Both the position numbers and the translations under genes were made by a program. DNA of 64,000 bases. Origin: Asparagopsis taxiformis (lineage: Eukaryota > Rhodophyta > Florideophyceae > Bonnemaisoniales > Bonnemaisoniaceae). Positions 33,251 through 45,635 of the stretch are shown piece by piece; the first letter of the stretch is position 1, and each line of letters begins with the position of its first letter. The notes under the pieces are model-generated. The model ran no database searches. It worked only from the letters and a program-made list of their open reading frames with translations, and had not been told where the DNA came from. The stretch is taken from contig JALQPE010002395.1 in the NCBI GenBank assembly GCA_030407315.1, positions 1 through 64,000 on the forward strand, written 5' to 3'.

Positions 33251-34463
33251 CCCATGCCTTTATTGTGAACCACCAACAGCTTCATTTTCCACAACTATAG
33301 AAGTGCATCATGCTGTACCATCATTATGATATCGGCTGGTGTCCCTTGTCTTAATAAACTTCATAACTTGTACTTCAAAGTGCTTCATTGATGGTGTATT
33401 CGTGAACACACCTTGCAGGACATCCATGCATCACTGAGGTGCATTGCAACACACATGTATCTGGATGCAATATGTTATTCATTAATGTATAGCATCTACC
33501 AGTTTCACATTTGTACGAATGCTGACGATGCTGGAGTTTTGTGACGACTGATTCACTACTCAGGATAATTGTGTTCATTGAGAAATAAGCATTGAGAAAT
33601 GGGCAGTTGGATGTGCTCTGTGGGCAGTGAGAAAGTGAGCTGTGTATTTTGCCGCCACATGTGACATAGTCAGCACAAAAGCGAGAGAGACACCGAACGT
33701 CACTGTGACATGCAAATTTCCTTTCACATAAAAACCGAATTGTGCAGTAGTAGACGAGTGCGCCTACTACTCAACGCATTTAAAAGTGGCATGACAGGGG
33801 CATAATTGCCCCCATAAAATTGGAGATCAAAACCCGTTTGCGACAGTACCGCGGGCCTCACTGTCCAGCACCGAGGATACGTACGGGATGAAGGTGATAC
33901 TGCTCATATTGTCGGCAAAGGGCGTGGCTGCGCCTGAAATGCCGGCGGGCGCGGCGGACTGTGCCTCCAAGGGCTAGTGTGGTTGCTGTTCGTGTGCGCG
34001 CTTTTCGTATTGGTGTGGAAGTGCCAAATACATTTGGTGAGCATGCTGTTGGAAGTGGTGGTAGGCGTGCAGCGCCGAGGAATTTCTCAAACTGGAAGTG
34101 TTTTCCAGGAGTGTGCTTTCGGTGGCGCACTTGGCGCCGTCTTTTGAAACGAAGGTATATCTGCAGTAGGGTGCAGTATACTATACTGCATCACTAGTAG
34201 TGATGGGGAGGGTGACCATGCATAACGGCTTGTGAAACACCCGCTTCATCAAGATTGTTGCCTACAGACACGTGCGCACCGATTTTGTCCGCCACTCGCT
34301 ATATACGGCGAGTGAAGCAACGACGCAAATAGTGCGCACAACTTATGTAGCCGAAAAATCCTACCAAAAGGACATGTTCCTGTAGCGAAATGAAGCTATT
34401 TTTTCGACTTTTAATTTAATTCTCATCTTAGGAATATATTCCCATTTGCTCCGAAATAGTGTT
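33251..34463. other. Unassigned gap
   Basis: 1.2 kb without a recognisable gene. The part 33840-34140 is GC-richer with overlapping open frames on both strands but no family motif. A short TGCAGTATACTATACTGCA palindrome is near 34170-34190. Confidence 0.4.
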
Positions 34464-34745
34464 CAATACAAAACACTATCCGCCAACACTGCCCAGTACA
34501 GTAGATTACAACATATCCAACTATTGAATAAATCATTAATTTTTACTGCCTCCATTCACTGCCTTAGACAGTACGGTGAGACAGTGTTTTTTACTGTCTG
34601 CAGACAGTGTTCCGTACTGTCTGCCGGACAGTGCAAATCACTGTCTCCAAGTGTGGCATTAATTTTCATTTTCCGCAAAGTGTTTTTTACCGTCTCAGTA
34701 AAAATCACTGTCTCACCGTACTGTCTGAGGCCCCCTTTTCAACAC
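34464..34745. repeat. Repeat B, second copy
   Basis: Near-identical to 17077-17362 with the same left (CAATACAAAACAC) and right (CCCCCTTTTCAACAC) borders. It abuts the broken copia-2 internal region. Confidence 0.85.
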
Positions 34746-36174
34746 TGCAGTGTTGCTAGAGTATCGGATGCATGGGGGATTGGTGCTCGAGCCATTTTAC
34801 CGGCAAGGCAGCCTCTGCACGGTTTCTGGGTTGTCCCACTGGCAATTTCGAGACCTTTAAAGAGGGAATGTTATGCCATATGCGAGATTGTTGAATGGTG
34901 TACGTGTCCGAGGCGACGGTGCCATAGTTCCAGGCTGGCCACATATGCTACCTCAACGTTATGTTCGTGAGGAGTAGTATGTAGAGTATAGAGTCCATGT
35001 CGACGAGTCTCTAAAGCAACTATGGAGTTGTTCTTTTTGATTTCGAAAGTGTCATTTATGAAGGAGAGGGAGAGACCACGACTAGTGAGGGTGGCAACTG
35101 AGATAAGGGAGAATACGAATGAGGGTACGTGCAGCACGTTGCGTAGTATGCACGTTGAAGTGACCCTTTTACTATTATAGGTAGGTGGATATCTCCTCGA
35201 CCGATGGCTATAGAGGAGGACTTGTCGCCCATGGTAACGTTGAACGGGATCTCTGACATATAAGTTTTGAATATAGATCGGTCGAAGGTGATGTTCGAGG
35301 TGGCCGCAGAGTCAATATGCCAGACTGTTGCCTTGCGTTCAGGAGAACTGTTGCATGCCTCGATACCACTGCTGAGTAAACATACGTAGTCTACTTCTTC
35401 CTCGGATGATTCCATTGCTACTGCAGCAGTTTGCATTGGAATGCTGGTTGCTGGAGATGTGGATCCTCGAGGCTTGTTACTCCGAGAAAGATTGGGGCGA
35501 CCATGCTTTTACCAGCAATAGGGTTCGGTATGGTTGGTTCTGTGGCAGTGAGAGCAGTATTTACGATTGGCACCACGAGGTGGTTTCCCAGATAAGTTGG
35601 CTAATGCCGATGCTTGTTGAGATGTGTGTGAAGAGTTTCGTGGCATGCTAGTTCGTCTTTCTTCCTGCAGTAAGCGGCTGCGCACCTTGTCAAAGGTGAA
35701 CGAAGGGTCGTCATCTCCAATTGCATCGAGTGCTGCGATCAACGTTCGGAAGGATGATGGGAGGCCGTTGAGTACAGCTATAGCCATTTCCTTTTCGTCA
35801 ATCTTGACGTCCATTGACTCGAGGTGGGAAGCCATTTGACGTACACGATTGATGTAGACAAGCATTTGCTCCCCCTGCTTCATTGTTGCAGTGCAGAAGT
35901 CACGACGAGCAGCGAGCTTGTTCAGAAGAGTGTGACGTTGATGGACGTTGCAGATCTCTTGCCACATTTCTAGGGCGGTAGTAGTGTGGCGAACGTTCTT
36001 CAGGATTTCGTCAGACAGACTGATGCCGATTTCCATGCGAGCAGTTTTGTCTTTACGAGTCCATTTAGACAATGCCACTGGATCCTCTGGAGGAGGGCGG
36101 CATAGAATGGGATCGATCATGTCGTCCACCTCGCGGTTGTAAGGGATCAGTCTTCTAGACCTCATGGTAAACAC
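34746..36174 (-). pseudogene. Copia-2 gag, protease and pre-integrase region (truncated)
   Basis: Minus strand. Gag-like UBN2 region: PVALSKWTRKDKTARMEIG, SLSDEILKNV, ALEMWQEICNVHQ, YINRVRQMASHLESM, and CSHCHRTNHTEPYC as CCHC knuckle. Then aspartic protease VWHIDSAATSNITFDRS, and the pre-integrase zinc region LWHRRLGHVHHSTISHMA followed by CRGCLAGKMARAP. The sequence stops at repeat B, so integrase, RT and RNase H are absent. Several frame changes and the missing N-terminal gag segment (typical copia gag starts earlier) show decay. Confidence 0.85.
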
Positions 36175-36182
36175 TAGATTCC

Positions 36183-36922
36183 TGTTCTTGCAGCACTATA
36201 CCCGACCAACCAATAAGACAATAACATTCCACAGAGACCAAAGCTCCCAACTACAAGGGAAGCTTACAGTAACCACTCCTACGAGGCGACTTACAGCTTT
36301 TCGTACAACTTACACCACCTAGAAGACACTTGAGTAGGCTACTTACATGTTCTGATACACTTACAGTACCTGTCATGTGACTGCCACGGTTGCTTACAAG
36401 ATTACATGGCTTTTTCAGCCACTTTCGCCGCACTTACAGGGTTACTTACACTCATACGCCCGTATGACATGTAACTTACAACTGTAACTGACGGAAACCT
36501 CGTTTTTTCAACGAATTTTCAACCATAAGCCTACATGCAAGAAACATAGGCTTACACTGGAAGCCACCCTGCCGGGCCCGGTCGCGCCCGGCTCCAGGTT
36601 TCCACGTGCCACAGGTTCCTGCCAACCTCTTACACGTGTGACATTGCTGGACTCTTACACGTGGTCCTCCCTGTCACACTCTCCTCATCACCGTTTCCAG
36701 ATCCGCCACCACCAACAATATCTCCCATTCTCCTCTCCTATTGGTTGATCTCCCGATACTTGCTCCTCGTCGCTCCTCGTAGTTACCCTTCATTTTACCC
36801 CTCCTAGAGCTACCTAGAGCTACTTCCTAGTCTATATAAACTACCCTCCGCTCCCCACCTCAGGGATTCGGAGGCACCTTCGACCGGAACACCTTCTCCC
36901 AAGTTGGGCCTTAACCCCCAAA
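36183..36922 (+). repeat. ~740-bp LTR, solo or partial
   Basis: Begins TGTTCTTGCAGCAC, ends GGGCCTTAACCCCCA. It contains a TATA-like TCTATATAAAC at about 36832-36842, near the 3' end in plus orientation, as expected for a long U3. The reverse copy at 62685-63416 is followed by a gypsy primer site, so I assign this LTR to the gypsy-2 family. No primer site follows here, so it is a solo or 3' LTR. Confidence 0.65.
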
Positions 36923-37201
36923 GCGGTGGCCGAGGATTAGTTCCATCTTTTGTTTCCATGAATTCATGCATTAATGGAAGTTAGAATAGTTGAGCTTATC
37001 AATACGAATGGTTGGTGTGCTGCTCTCCATGGTAAGGGTTGTAGTTCTAAATATCTGTTTGATCTTTCCCAAGTAGGCAGTCGATGGCTGCCGCGGACCA
37101 AGCTGGGGTCTATAGGATAGTGAAGCTTACAACTGGTTTAATGATTTGGGAGAACAAGCAAGTTTATAGAGAGAGCTAACTAACACAGTAGGAATTAGTG
37201 A
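36923..37201. other. Short unassigned gap
   Basis: No gene recognised between the LTR and the zinc-finger ORF. Confidence 0.4.
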
Positions 37202-37486
37202 CTACGTGGAGGAATTCAACGCTTCGTGCTTCTTCAGGTTTGCACGATGCCTTTTGCTCTGAAGGTGGTTATTGAACTCGCTTTGGGTACGAACCACGAG
37301 GTAGCAGATGCGGCACTTCTTGATGGGACCTTCAGAAAGCTTTCGAATAGTGTCCTTGTGCCTCGACCCGTTGAGGTGGGCAGCCCTTGACTCCGCCGAA
37401 TTGAGATAGTCGTCGCACTCACGACACTTACTACGGTTTGCTTTCTTGTGCGGTTTGTGTTGCGAATAATTGAGTCGCAGCAACAC
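37202..37486 (-). pseudogene. Twin U1-type C2H2 zinc-finger ORF fragment
   Basis: 94 codons without an ATG start. Two fingers: CRECDDYLNSAESRAAHLNG (ending SRH) and CRICYLVVRTQSEFNNHLQS (ending KRH), both C-x2-C-x12-H-x5-H as in matrin/U1-type fingers. The same architecture is found in the upstream ORFs of gypsy-1 (58823-59434) and gypsy-2 (61672-62589), so this is probably a retrotransposon accessory ORF remnant. Confidence 0.6.
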
Positions 37487-37983
37487 AAGTACTCAATCCC
37501 GAGACTATCCTGTGAAAATCCCGATGAAGGAGTCCTCTAGGAGCCTTCAAACATGGCTCATCATGTTCCTCGTTGAAAAAAGTCGATATGCAACTTTCCT
37601 AATTCTGACCGTTTCAAATATTTGAAATATAGGTGACGGCGGTGAAATATTTTGAAGTCTATGGTTACACAAGGATTTGGACATATCAGGACACTTTTAC
37701 CACGTGTATAACGCAGCCCAGCTGCTCATCTGACACATATGACACGTGTCAGATTTGAAAGTCCATTGTGACTCGACGGTTACTAGGGAGAGAAAGGGTA
37801 TGATAAGAGAGTAAACTCAAGGCTACTTATGGTAAATTTTGAGGGGTAGAGCTTAGAGGCTCGGGAAAGTTGCATATCGACTTTTTTCAACGAGGAACAT
37901 GATAAGCCATGTTTCAAGGCTCCTAGAGGACTCCTTCATCGAGATTTTCACACTTCTGTTGCTGCGACTCAATTATGCGCAAC
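37464..37983. mobile_element. Short element with ~115-bp terminal inverted repeats
   Basis: The sequence from TTGAGTCGCAGCAAC through GATGAAGGAGTCCTCTAGGA to AAAGTCGATATGCAACTTTC at 37470-37600 is mirrored at 37862-37980. The left arm has about 21 bp inserted (TACTCAATCCCGAGACTATC). Total about 520 bp with no gene: MITE-like. The arm resembles the copia-1 LTR near 32840 (GAAGGAGTGCTCTAGG), so it could also be an inverted LTR pair. Confidence 0.65.
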
Positions 37984-37993
37984 ATTCAAGTCA

Positions 37994-39486
37994 TTGAATT
38001 CCAAATGCACATGGACTCGAGACGAATCACCGGGTGCACAGCCGCTACCTACTCATATTGTTTTCAAGGTGAAACGCAACTCGGATGGTACAGTGGATCG
38101 GTTCAAAGCACGCATCGTTGCTGGTGGTAACTTCCAGACCTATGGCACAGACTACATGGAAACGTATGCCCCTGTGGTGTCCTTCAGCCTCTTTCGCACA
38201 TTCCTCTACATTGCCATCATGCTGCAACTCTATGTGGCACAGTTGGATGTGAAAACAGCTTTCCTCAATGGAGACCTGGACGAGGATGTGTGGGTAATGT
38301 CTCCTCGCGGAGTACCCGGTGTGCGGTGTGAGAGCTATCGTCTGCTCAAAGCACTTGACGGTCTGAAGCAAGCTCACCTTGCATGGCACAAACGTCTGTG
38401 CAGTGACTTGGAGACGCTCGGATTCACAGAGCTTCCGAGTGCTCCGTGTGTGTTCGGTAGAGACTCTCCTGCAGGAAAATGCTTCGTCCCGGTATACGTC
38501 GACGACTTGATTTTGATGAGCACTTCAGAACGTGAGTTGGACACAGTGGTGAACTGCCTCAAGGAGTTGTACGAGGTTCGCGTGAGTGACAACGCCGACT
38601 TCTTCCTTGGAGTTCAGCTTGAGTGGAAACGTAGAACGGATGGCAAATCTCAGTTGCTGCGTCTGTCTCAGCCCTTGTACACCCGAAGCGTCCTTCGTCG
38701 ATTTGGAATGTGTGGGTCTAAACCGGCAATCACTCCAATGGTTGAATCGTTCTTCACCGGTTTGGCTTCGGAGGAGGACAAAAGTGCAGTCTCGGCTGAG
38801 CTCTACCAGCAGATGATCGGGTCCCTGCTCTACCTTGCTCTCCGCACTCGACCGGAAATTCTTGCACCAGTCCTCATCCTTGCTCGTTTCCAAAAGGCTC
38901 CCACTGCATATTTCCATCGTGGCGTCAAACGTGTCCTTCGGTACCTCAACGGAACATCTGACCTTGTGATATGCTACTCGGCTTCGAGTCTGGCAATGGT
39001 CGCTCACGTTGACTCTGATTATGCCGGAGAAACCATGGACCGCAAATCAATGTCTGGGTACCTAGTGAAAATCGGAGGAGCTATAGTCATCTGGGGTGCT
39101 AAGAAGCAGAAATCTGTGTCCTTGTCCACATGTGAGGCTGAGTACCGTGCGCAATACCTCTGGCTGCAACGGAACTTGTTTGGCTGAAAAAAGTGCTGTG
39201 TGAAGCTGGAGTGGTGGATTCGACGAGCTCAATTGTACTGAAGTCTGACAACCACTCTGCAATTGCTTGGGCTACAGGTGAACGCAGACCCTCTGGACGT
39301 GCCAAGCACATTGATGTTCGCATTCACTACATTCGTTGCTTGGTGCAGCAGCCCGTTCTGGAAGTCGAATACATTGCCTCTGGAGACAGTGATGCTGATG
39401 TGCTGACGAAGCTGCTTGGAAGTATTGCTCTGAGGAACGTATGCGGTCGAATTGGACTTGGAAGAACAGCTGCGGAGGAGTGTTGA
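37994..39486 (+). pseudogene. Copia-3 pol: reverse transcriptase and RNase H
   Basis: Starts inside the RT domain (HIVFKVKRNSDGTVDRFKAR), then AQLDVKTAFLNGDLDED, LKALDGLKQAHLAWH, VYVDDLILMS (YVDD intact), MIGSLLYLALRTRPEI, AHVDSDYAGETMDRKS and STCEAEYRA. A frameshift near 39150 breaks RNase H; the remainder reads ELVWLKKVLCEAGVVDS and AKHIDVRIHYIRCL in another frame up to the LTR. The 5' half (gag, protease, integrase) is missing at the MITE-like element. Confidence 0.9.
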
Positions 39487-39903
39487 TGTGGGCACCTCAG
39501 AATGGCTTATGGTTTCCAGCTGGATTCCAAGTGTGAGTACTAATGGAATGTGATACAATATGGATTGTTGATTCCTTGCATTGTTGTGGGTGTTGAGACG
39601 AATCTAGTACATTATTTGTGATATAACCCGGTAGACTTTTTTCAGGGCAATGAGCTAGTGATTTTACCATTTTGGTCCAATCGGGATTGACACGTGGATA
39701 CCGATCTAGATTCGGGCCAGCTAGGGTTACGCCGTCGTGTATGCGGCGCGTTGCAGGTTGGAACTCTGAAAATCCGAAATTGTGAAATCCCAGTAGTATA
39801 ATTAGTGGTGTTGCGAGGCGATCCGATAGTAAACCAAAAAAGCGACAACCTTTTCTCTTTCTCTTTACCTCTCCAACTGTCTCAACCTTAACAGATTCCA
39901 ACA
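39481..39903 (+). repeat. Copia-3 3' LTR
   Basis: 423 bp, TGTTGATGTGGGC to ACAGATTCCAACA (TG...CA), directly after a purine-rich GCGGAGGAG and overlapping the last pol codon and stop, as in copia-1. Confidence 0.8.
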
Positions 39904-39924
39904 GTTCCGAGAGGCCCCGGGTTG

Positions 39925-40095
39925 ATCAGAAATTGTTCTGAGGCTGTACCAAAGTGCCTCAGATTAGTCCAAAAATTGTTCTGAAGCTGTACCAATGTGC
40001 ACTTTGTTCATCAATCACTTTTATCAATCTGAGGCATGCCTCAGATTGATTCCAAATTGTTTTGAAGCTGTTCCAAAGTGCCTCAGAGTTTTAAA
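39925..40095. repeat. Short tandem repeat
   Basis: Three degenerate units of ATTGTTCTGAAGCTGTACCA followed by AAGTGCCTCAG. Confidence 0.75.
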
Positions 40096-40110
40096 AAAAG
40101 TGTTAGCGTA

Positions 40111-40408
40111 GGTCTGGGCCCATAACCTGTTATAGATGATTGAGTGTATTGGGACGAGAGAGGGAATGGGCTGAAGTATTGGATGACTAAATTTTCTAGC
40201 TGCTGGTCTGTGATAGTCCCTTTTATAGGGAACTCGGTGTGTAGGATTTCCTCCTCAACGGCTCTCTGCCTGTACTCAGATCAGATCTGCAGCGGCGGCG
40301 GCAGTGAGCGATTAGATCAAGTTTCCAGAAATATATTCCAGAATTTCTGAAAACCACACGCGGAAATGGTGCAAATGCAAAAAGTGCAAAATAAGATTTT
40401 ACACAACA
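40111..40408 (-). repeat. Copia-type LTR with half-tRNA-iMet primer site (minus)
   Basis: In minus orientation the LTR runs from 40408 (TGTTGTGTAAAATC) to 40128 (CTATAACA), about 281 bp, with a TATA-like CCTATAAAAGGG near 40220. It is followed by GGTTATGGGCCCAGACC (40111-40127), complementary to the anticodon stem-loop of initiator tRNA-Met, the primer used by Drosophila copia. The internal region is lost. Confidence 0.65.
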
Positions 40409-40466
40409 GGCTTCGAACTCACGACGCTTCGAGCATTTTCGACCACTAGACCACACCAGCCAATTT
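40409..40466 (-). other. tRNA-like sequence (SINE head or tRNA relic)
   Basis: The minus strand reads GGCTGGTGTGGTCTAGTGGT with a good A box, and GTGAGTTCGAAGCC as B box. T- and acceptor-stem pairing is poor, so it is not a working tRNA. It directly abuts the LTR end. Confidence 0.4.
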
Positions 40467-41166
40467 GCTTCTGGCTCAATCCGATTAGGCACAGTAAATG
40501 ATTCCACAACTATTCCAAAACCTGTCCACTGGTCCATTATCATCAACCAACTAAACCATCATGTGATCGAATCTACAATACTTGGTACGCTACGAGAACC
40601 ATGAATTGTACCAAACACCGGTGTAGCCATCACAGTTAGTAGTTCCAGTCCAACATCCTACTGTCTTGCACATGGTTCTCCCCTTATATTTTTCCTTCGT
40701 ATAAATCCCTAGAACATTGGAATATCCCACCGCCGACCACTGTCACGGCCAGAGTGATGTGTCCTGTCCCATTCCACTGTTATTTTTCCGCACAGTAGTG
40801 GAAAATTCCTCCGGTCACGGTGCTTATATCTACTCCCACGGCGCAGTTTCAATGTACTCCTCTCAATACGGTATTCCACTACTTATATATGGTACGGCCC
40901 CGGTAATTTTCTGGAATTTTTTCATGGTTTCCTATTTCACTAATTTCTAATGGTTTACACCATAAAATTCACTGGTTTTTCAAAAAGTGGCTTATCCTGT
41001 GAGAGTGGATGATAAAACCAAGCGTTAGATGGGTCTATTTGATAATGAGTAAAGGCTATAACGCTATACCGATCAGGACAAGGTAAATGTCTTACAATGG
41101 CAGGACCGAGTTGAGAAAGGTATAGACTAGCCAATAGAAAACCAAGGGTCGATTCCAGTAATTGGG
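40467..41166. other. Unassigned gap
   Basis: About 700 bp, no gene recognised. Confidence 0.4.
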
Positions 41167-41255
41167 CCTTGAGTGGCCCGGTAGCCGAGTCGGTTATACG
41201 GTCCAGAAGTCCCGTAGGTTCTTATTTCAATTCCCAGCAGCCGTGCTGGGTAAAA
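41167..41255 (+). other. tRNA-Ser-like sequence (SINE head or relic)
   Basis: GGTAGCCGAGTCGGTTATAC fits an A box; ATTTCAATTCCCAG fits a B box; the middle CCAGAAG could be a degenerate anticodon loop. The acceptor stem does not close. Likely a pol III-derived repeat. Confidence 0.4.
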
Positions 41256-41426
41256 TTTTTCCACTCCTGGAGTTACGAGCCACCGACTGGAGAATGATGT
41301 CAGCCGATGACAACGCAGAGACGACAGATAGCGGGATGACACAGTGACAGTGGCAATGGAAGAGTGACAACACCTGGATGGAAAGATGACCAGGCGCGGC
41401 GACGGCCAAGGAAGCGCGGCGAACAC

Positions 41427-41842
41427 TGTTAGGTTCCGATAGGTTGAAATGATAAACTTACTTTTTGGATGAAATTTTGAGGTTCACTAAGCGGCGCTTA
41501 TTTCGGCTCAACTTAGGATTGTTGTTACTGGGTTGTTGATCTGCCCGAACTCTTCCAGCAGCCATTCCAGTACCTCCTTTATAGAATTCTAGATAAGCCC
41601 GTAGACTACTAAAATCACTACACTAGCCTAGCGATAGTAATTTCATGGTCTCGTAGAGTAAGGTGCAAATTTAGCTTCTATTCGCACCTTACGATCGAGA
41701 CTACTATAGCTAGTGTAATGTAAACTATTATGGAACCTAGTCATTCTAATAAGGGGTGTAATTGTGTAGTGTAAACTATCCTAGCGTATTGTAAATTCCA
41801 TAATGGAACGGATCCGACTGGATCGTCCAGATGGACGTTACA
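41427..41842 (-). repeat. Gypsy-1 3' LTR
   Basis: TGTTAGGTTCCGATAGG to ATGGACGTTACA, 416 bp; matches 59497-59912 base for base by eye. Contains an inverted pair AAGGTGCAAATTTAGC / TTCGCACCTT. Confidence 0.95.
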
Positions 41843-41862
41843 ACTCTTCCCCTTTTAGATCC

Positions 41863-44800
41863 TTATCCGTCCTCGAAAAGGTTCTTGAAATACTCCTCGA
41901 TGATTTCCTGCTGATCGTCGACTTCTTGTTTGTTAACCCATGTGTTCTCGATTGGACTTGAGTCTCGAAAACTCACCAAAAACTGTACTTCGGAGTTCCG
42001 GATCCGATGTGCAAGTATCTTCTCTATGGCGGCTTTCTTCTCACGAGAAATTGCAAAACGTGTATCTGCAGAAGCCTCACGTGCGGAATAATCTTCACGG
42101 AACTTCTTCAGAAGCGAAATGTTGAAAGTAGGATGAATATGCCTATATTCACTGGGAAGCTCTAAACGATACGCACGTCCCGATGCTAACTTCTCGGTGA
42201 TTGTAAAAGGGCCGATGTATTTCGGTGAGAACTTCTTGGTTCTTCCTCGTCGGAGGGGAAGATTTCTTGTTGAGAGCATCACGAGATTGCCCACTTCAAA
42301 TTGAATATCTTCTCGATTTTGGTTCACATGATCAGATGTGGTAATGTTGGCTTGGCGAATAGATTCTTGAGCGAGACGATTTGCTTCTTGAATTTCTTCA
42401 ATGAATTTGTTTGTAGCAATATTCGACGACTCTGAGAAATCGGAATGTAGAATGTCGGAAATGGAAAAGGGATGCTGACCGTAGTCAAGATAGAAAGGCG
42501 ATTGCTTAGTAGCTTCATTGACGTAATTGTTGTATGCGAATTCAAGACCTGGAAGGTGTTTATCCCAGTCTTTTTGGGTATAAGAAACGAAGCAACGAAG
42601 CATCTCCTCGATTGTTCGAAATGCTCGTTCTGATTGTCCGTCTGTTTGAGGATGGAAAGCTGTTGAAAGATTTAACTTTACCTTCAACAGTTTCATAAGC
42701 TCCTTCCAAAATGATCCAGTAAATCTGCTATCTCGGTCGGAAATGATTTTGCGAGGTAATCCATGATGTCTGTACACCTCTTTGTAGAACTCATCAGCAG
42801 TATCCTTGGCCGTATGATTTGGTTCCAATGGAATAAAGTGTGCTCTTTTGGATAGTTTATCCACGATTACTAGTATGGCACTTTTATTGTTAGCAGTTTT
42901 GGGAAGTTCAAATATGAAGTCCATAGAAATTTCTTCCCATCTTTTAGTAGGTGGTGGAAACGGTCTAATAGTTCCCAACTGTATTTGATTTGAGCTCTTG
43001 GCTTCTTGACACTTCTTGCATGTTCTAATGTATTCAGGTATTTCCTTATTCATTCTTGGCCAGTAGAAGAATTTTCGAATTCTCTTAAGTGTCTTCTTAA
43101 ATCCTCTATGCGCCCCAATTAAGGATTCATGATTATCATGGAGCACGGTCATCCTCGTGTTCCCATCTGGTATACATAATCTATTCTCAAAGTAGAGTCT
43201 TTTTCCAACTTTCTTGTATGGATCGGTGGTTTTAATATAGACTTCTTTGAAGTTTTCATCACGTAGATATTCTTGTTCGAGTTTATCTAATGTCTCTTTT
43301 GTTACGTGAATAGTAGTTATGTTCATGAGTTTACAGATAATATCTGTAGACTTTCGGTATACTTCTTTGTACTGTCTAGATAAGGCATCTGCGACAATAT
43401 TAGACTTCCCCTTGATATATTCTATCTCGTAATCGAACTCTTGCATGAACTCTACCCACCTTGCCTGTTTGCGGGATAGAGATTTTTGTGTATCTAGGTA
43501 TTTCAAGGGATGATGATCAGTCTTTATCTTGAATTTTGAGCCATGTAAATTTGGTCTCCATGTTTGTAATGCATGTATTATCGCTAGTAGCTCTCTTTCA
43601 TGAGTACTATAGTTCTGTTCTGCAGGATTAAGCTTTCTAGAAGCATACGCTACCGGACGAGTCCCTAATTTATCTGTTTGTGTAAGGACTGCGACTACTC
43701 CAGTCTGAGAAGCGTCTGCAGTTAATTCGTATGGTAAGTTTGGATCTGCGCATCGTAATACCGGTGCGTTGGTGAGCAATTGCTTTAGAATATCAAAAGA
43801 TCTTTGCTCCTCTTCAGTCCATTTGTATCCTCTATCTTTTCTGGTTATATTAGTAAGAGGCGTTGCCATTGTAGCAAAATCCTTTACGAATCTTCTGTAG
43901 TAGTTACAAAGTCCAAGAAAGCTTTGAACTTGAGTTACGTTCTCTGGTATTTCCCAATTTTTTATGGCTTCAATTTTCTTTAAATTTACTTGAATGCCAT
44001 TTTTGCTTATAATATGCCCTAAGTATTCAATCTCTTGTTTAAAAAAATCGCACTTGGACTTCTTTCCATACAGCTTATGTTTTCGTAAAAGTTCTAGAAC
44101 TTTTGTAAGATGTTCCCAATGTTCTTCCTTAGTCTTGCTGTATATCAAGATACCATCTAGATATACAAGAACAAACTCATCAATGTATGGTCTCAGCACA
44201 TTATTTATTAAAGTTTGGAAACATCCTGGTGCTCCTGTTAAACCAAATGGAGTCACTAAGTACTCAAATTGTCCATACCTGGTTCTGAAAGCTGTTTTTT
44301 CAATATCAGAGTCTCTGACCCTTATTTGGTGGTATCCAGATCTTAAGTCTATAGACGAAAAATAGTTCGCTTCTCCGACCTGATCCCAAACTTCATCAAT
44401 TCTAGGTAATGGTACTTGGTTCTTGATTGTTTGTTTATTTAATGCTCGGTAGTCTATACACATGCGTAGACCGCCATCTTTTTTTGGTGTAAATAGTACT
44501 GGGCTTCCCCATGGACTTATACTTGGTCTGATGAATCCATGGTCTAAAGCTCCTTCAATCTGTTTCTTCATTTCTTCGAGCTTCTTTCTCGATAGTTTGT
44601 ATATTGGTCCCATTTTGGGTTTTGCGTCTTTTTCTAGGTCTATTCTCATTTCCACTGATCTCTTCGGTGGTAATTCTTTTGGTAATTCTTCAGGGAATAC
44701 ATCACTGTACTCTTGTAATAGTTTCTCTAATTTAGATGCATCTTGTTCTCTTCTTTCTTCTTTTCTTTGATGGTTTGCAGGCCATATTCCTGATTCATAA

Positions 44801-45189
44801 GTCTTTCGCGTAGGATCTTCCCCTAATAATTTGTGATTTTGCGCGGGACCTTCCCCTGTTTGAGTTTTCCTTGGATCTCTTTCAATCCATGCACCCTTCT
44901 TCATGTTTTCCTCTTGGGAGTAATCATCTCTTTTATCTTCTTTAGAGGTTCTTATAACCACGTGGTATATCTTGCTTTTCTTTCTTCTACACAACCTTGT
45001 GAACTGTTTGCTCGTAAGCATGTATGTCAGGCGGGAATTCCCCTGCTTAGAATCTTTCTCTGCGTCCAGAGTAATTAGTCTATTTCTTTGTTTGAGTAAC
45101 ATACGAGATTTTTTCCAATCTATTATAGGGTTAGCCTTGGACAGCCATGACATGCCTAGGATTATGTCGTAAGCAATCCAGTCGAGCAA
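41863..45189 (-). CDS. pol: Gypsy-1 pol: RT, RNase H, integrase, chromodomain-like tail
   Basis: 1108 codons. [34 protein letters not shown], and [13 protein letters not shown], where the usual YLDD catalytic pair is YLDG (GGT at 44152-44154), so the enzyme is probably dead. RNase [42 protein letters not shown]. Integrase: H-H-C-C zinc domain ([20 protein letters not shown], then CKKCQ) and DDE residues in [19 protein letters not shown] and [20 protein letters not shown]. The tail [20 protein letters not shown] plus NTWVNKQEV resembles a chromodomain, placing the element with chromoviruses. The frame begins after a 13-bp tandem duplication that separates it from the protease. Confidence 0.93.
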   Translation of the reverse strand: MLDWIAYDIILGMSWLSKANPIIDWKKSRMLLKQRNRLITLDAEKDSKQGNSRLTYMLTSKQFTRLCRRKKSKIYHVVIRTSKEDKRDDYSQEENMKKGAWIERDPRKTQTGEGPAQNHKLLGEDPTRKTYESGIWPANHQRKEERREQDASKLEKLLQEYSDVFPEELPKELPPKRSVEMRIDLEKDAKPKMGPIYKLSRKKLEEMKKQIEGALDHGFIRPSISPWGSPVLFTPKKDGGLRMCIDYRALNKQTIKNQVPLPRIDEVWDQVGEANYFSSIDLRSGYHQIRVRDSDIEKTAFRTRYGQFEYLVTPFGLTGAPGCFQTLINNVLRPYIDEFVLVYLDGILIYSKTKEEHWEHLTKVLELLRKHKLYGKKSKCDFFKQEIEYLGHIISKNGIQVNLKKIEAIKNWEIPENVTQVQSFLGLCNYYRRFVKDFATMATPLTNITRKDRGYKWTEEEQRSFDILKQLLTNAPVLRCADPNLPYELTADASQTGVVAVLTQTDKLGTRPVAYASRKLNPAEQNYSTHERELLAIIHALQTWRPNLHGSKFKIKTDHHPLKYLDTQKSLSRKQARWVEFMQEFDYEIEYIKGKSNIVADALSRQYKEVYRKSTDIICKLMNITTIHVTKETLDKLEQEYLRDENFKEVYIKTTDPYKKVGKRLYFENRLCIPDGNTRMTVLHDNHESLIGAHRGFKKTLKRIRKFFYWPRMNKEIPEYIRTCKKCQEAKSSNQIQLGTIRPFPPPTKRWEEISMDFIFELPKTANNKSAILVIVDKLSKRAHFIPLEPNHTAKDTADEFYKEVYRHHGLPRKIISDRDSRFTGSFWKELMKLLKVKLNLSTAFHPQTDGQSERAFRTIEEMLRCFVSYTQKDWDKHLPGLEFAYNNYVNEATKQSPFYLDYGQHPFSISDILHSDFSESSNIATNKFIEEIQEANRLAQESIRQANITTSDHVNQNREDIQFEVGNLVMLSTRNLPLRRGRTKKFSPKYIGPFTITEKLASGRAYRLELPSEYRHIHPTFNISLLKKFREDYSAREASADTRFAISREKKAAIEKILAHRIRNSEVQFLVSFRDSSPIENTWVNKQEVDDQQEIIEEYFKNLFEDG

Positions 45190-45517
45190 TCCAGTCGACT
45201 ATATAAGGTTTTACTCTTATCGTAGCTTCCCCTATCCGTATGGTGAAACTTTTAGAACAAGTGTTCATAGTAACGAGCGTTCCGTCCCATAGTTCAGCGT
45301 TAAGGTCCGTATGTTTTCCTTTTATCTGTAGTTTATTTGCAAACTCTTTTGATATAACTACTTCTTCACAACCACTATCGACAAGGATTGAACAAGTAGA
45401 TTCGCGACTTCCTACCTGAACAGATCCGTGGAAGTTCAATAGTGTTTGCTTCTTTCCTTCACTACGATCTTTGTACGGTGAGAACGTACAAAGCTTTACA
45501 AGGTTTGGTTCACGCAA
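45131..45517 (-). CDS. Gypsy-1 aspartic protease ORF
   Basis: Retropepsin motif [18 protein letters not shown] with the catalytic DSG, and a following [12 protein letters not shown]. It loses homology at a 13-bp tandem duplication (45173-45185 / 45186-45198), beyond which the RT frame takes over; protease and pol were probably one frame. The minus-strand start has no ATG, consistent with expression as part of a gag-pol readthrough or frameshift product. Confidence 0.85.
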   Translation of the reverse strand: MREPNLVKLCTFSPYKDRSEGKKQTLLNFHGSVQVGSRESTCSILVDSGCEEVVISKEFANKLQIKGKHTDLNAELWDGTLVTMNTCSKSFTIRIGEATIRVKPYIVDWIARLDCLRHNPRHVMAVQG

Positions 45518-45635
45518 CTCATTCTTTTTTCTTTCTGTATTTTTTCATTTTTTTGTGTTTTCTGATGTTTTCTGCAATGCGTTCCGGCTATAGTACAATG
45601 ACCCGTTGATGTGCCGAGTGCATCAACCGGAAGCA

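Noticed and set aside
40409..41255. Functional tRNA genes
   Set aside because: A and B boxes are good but acceptor and T stems do not pair; more likely SINE heads or relics.
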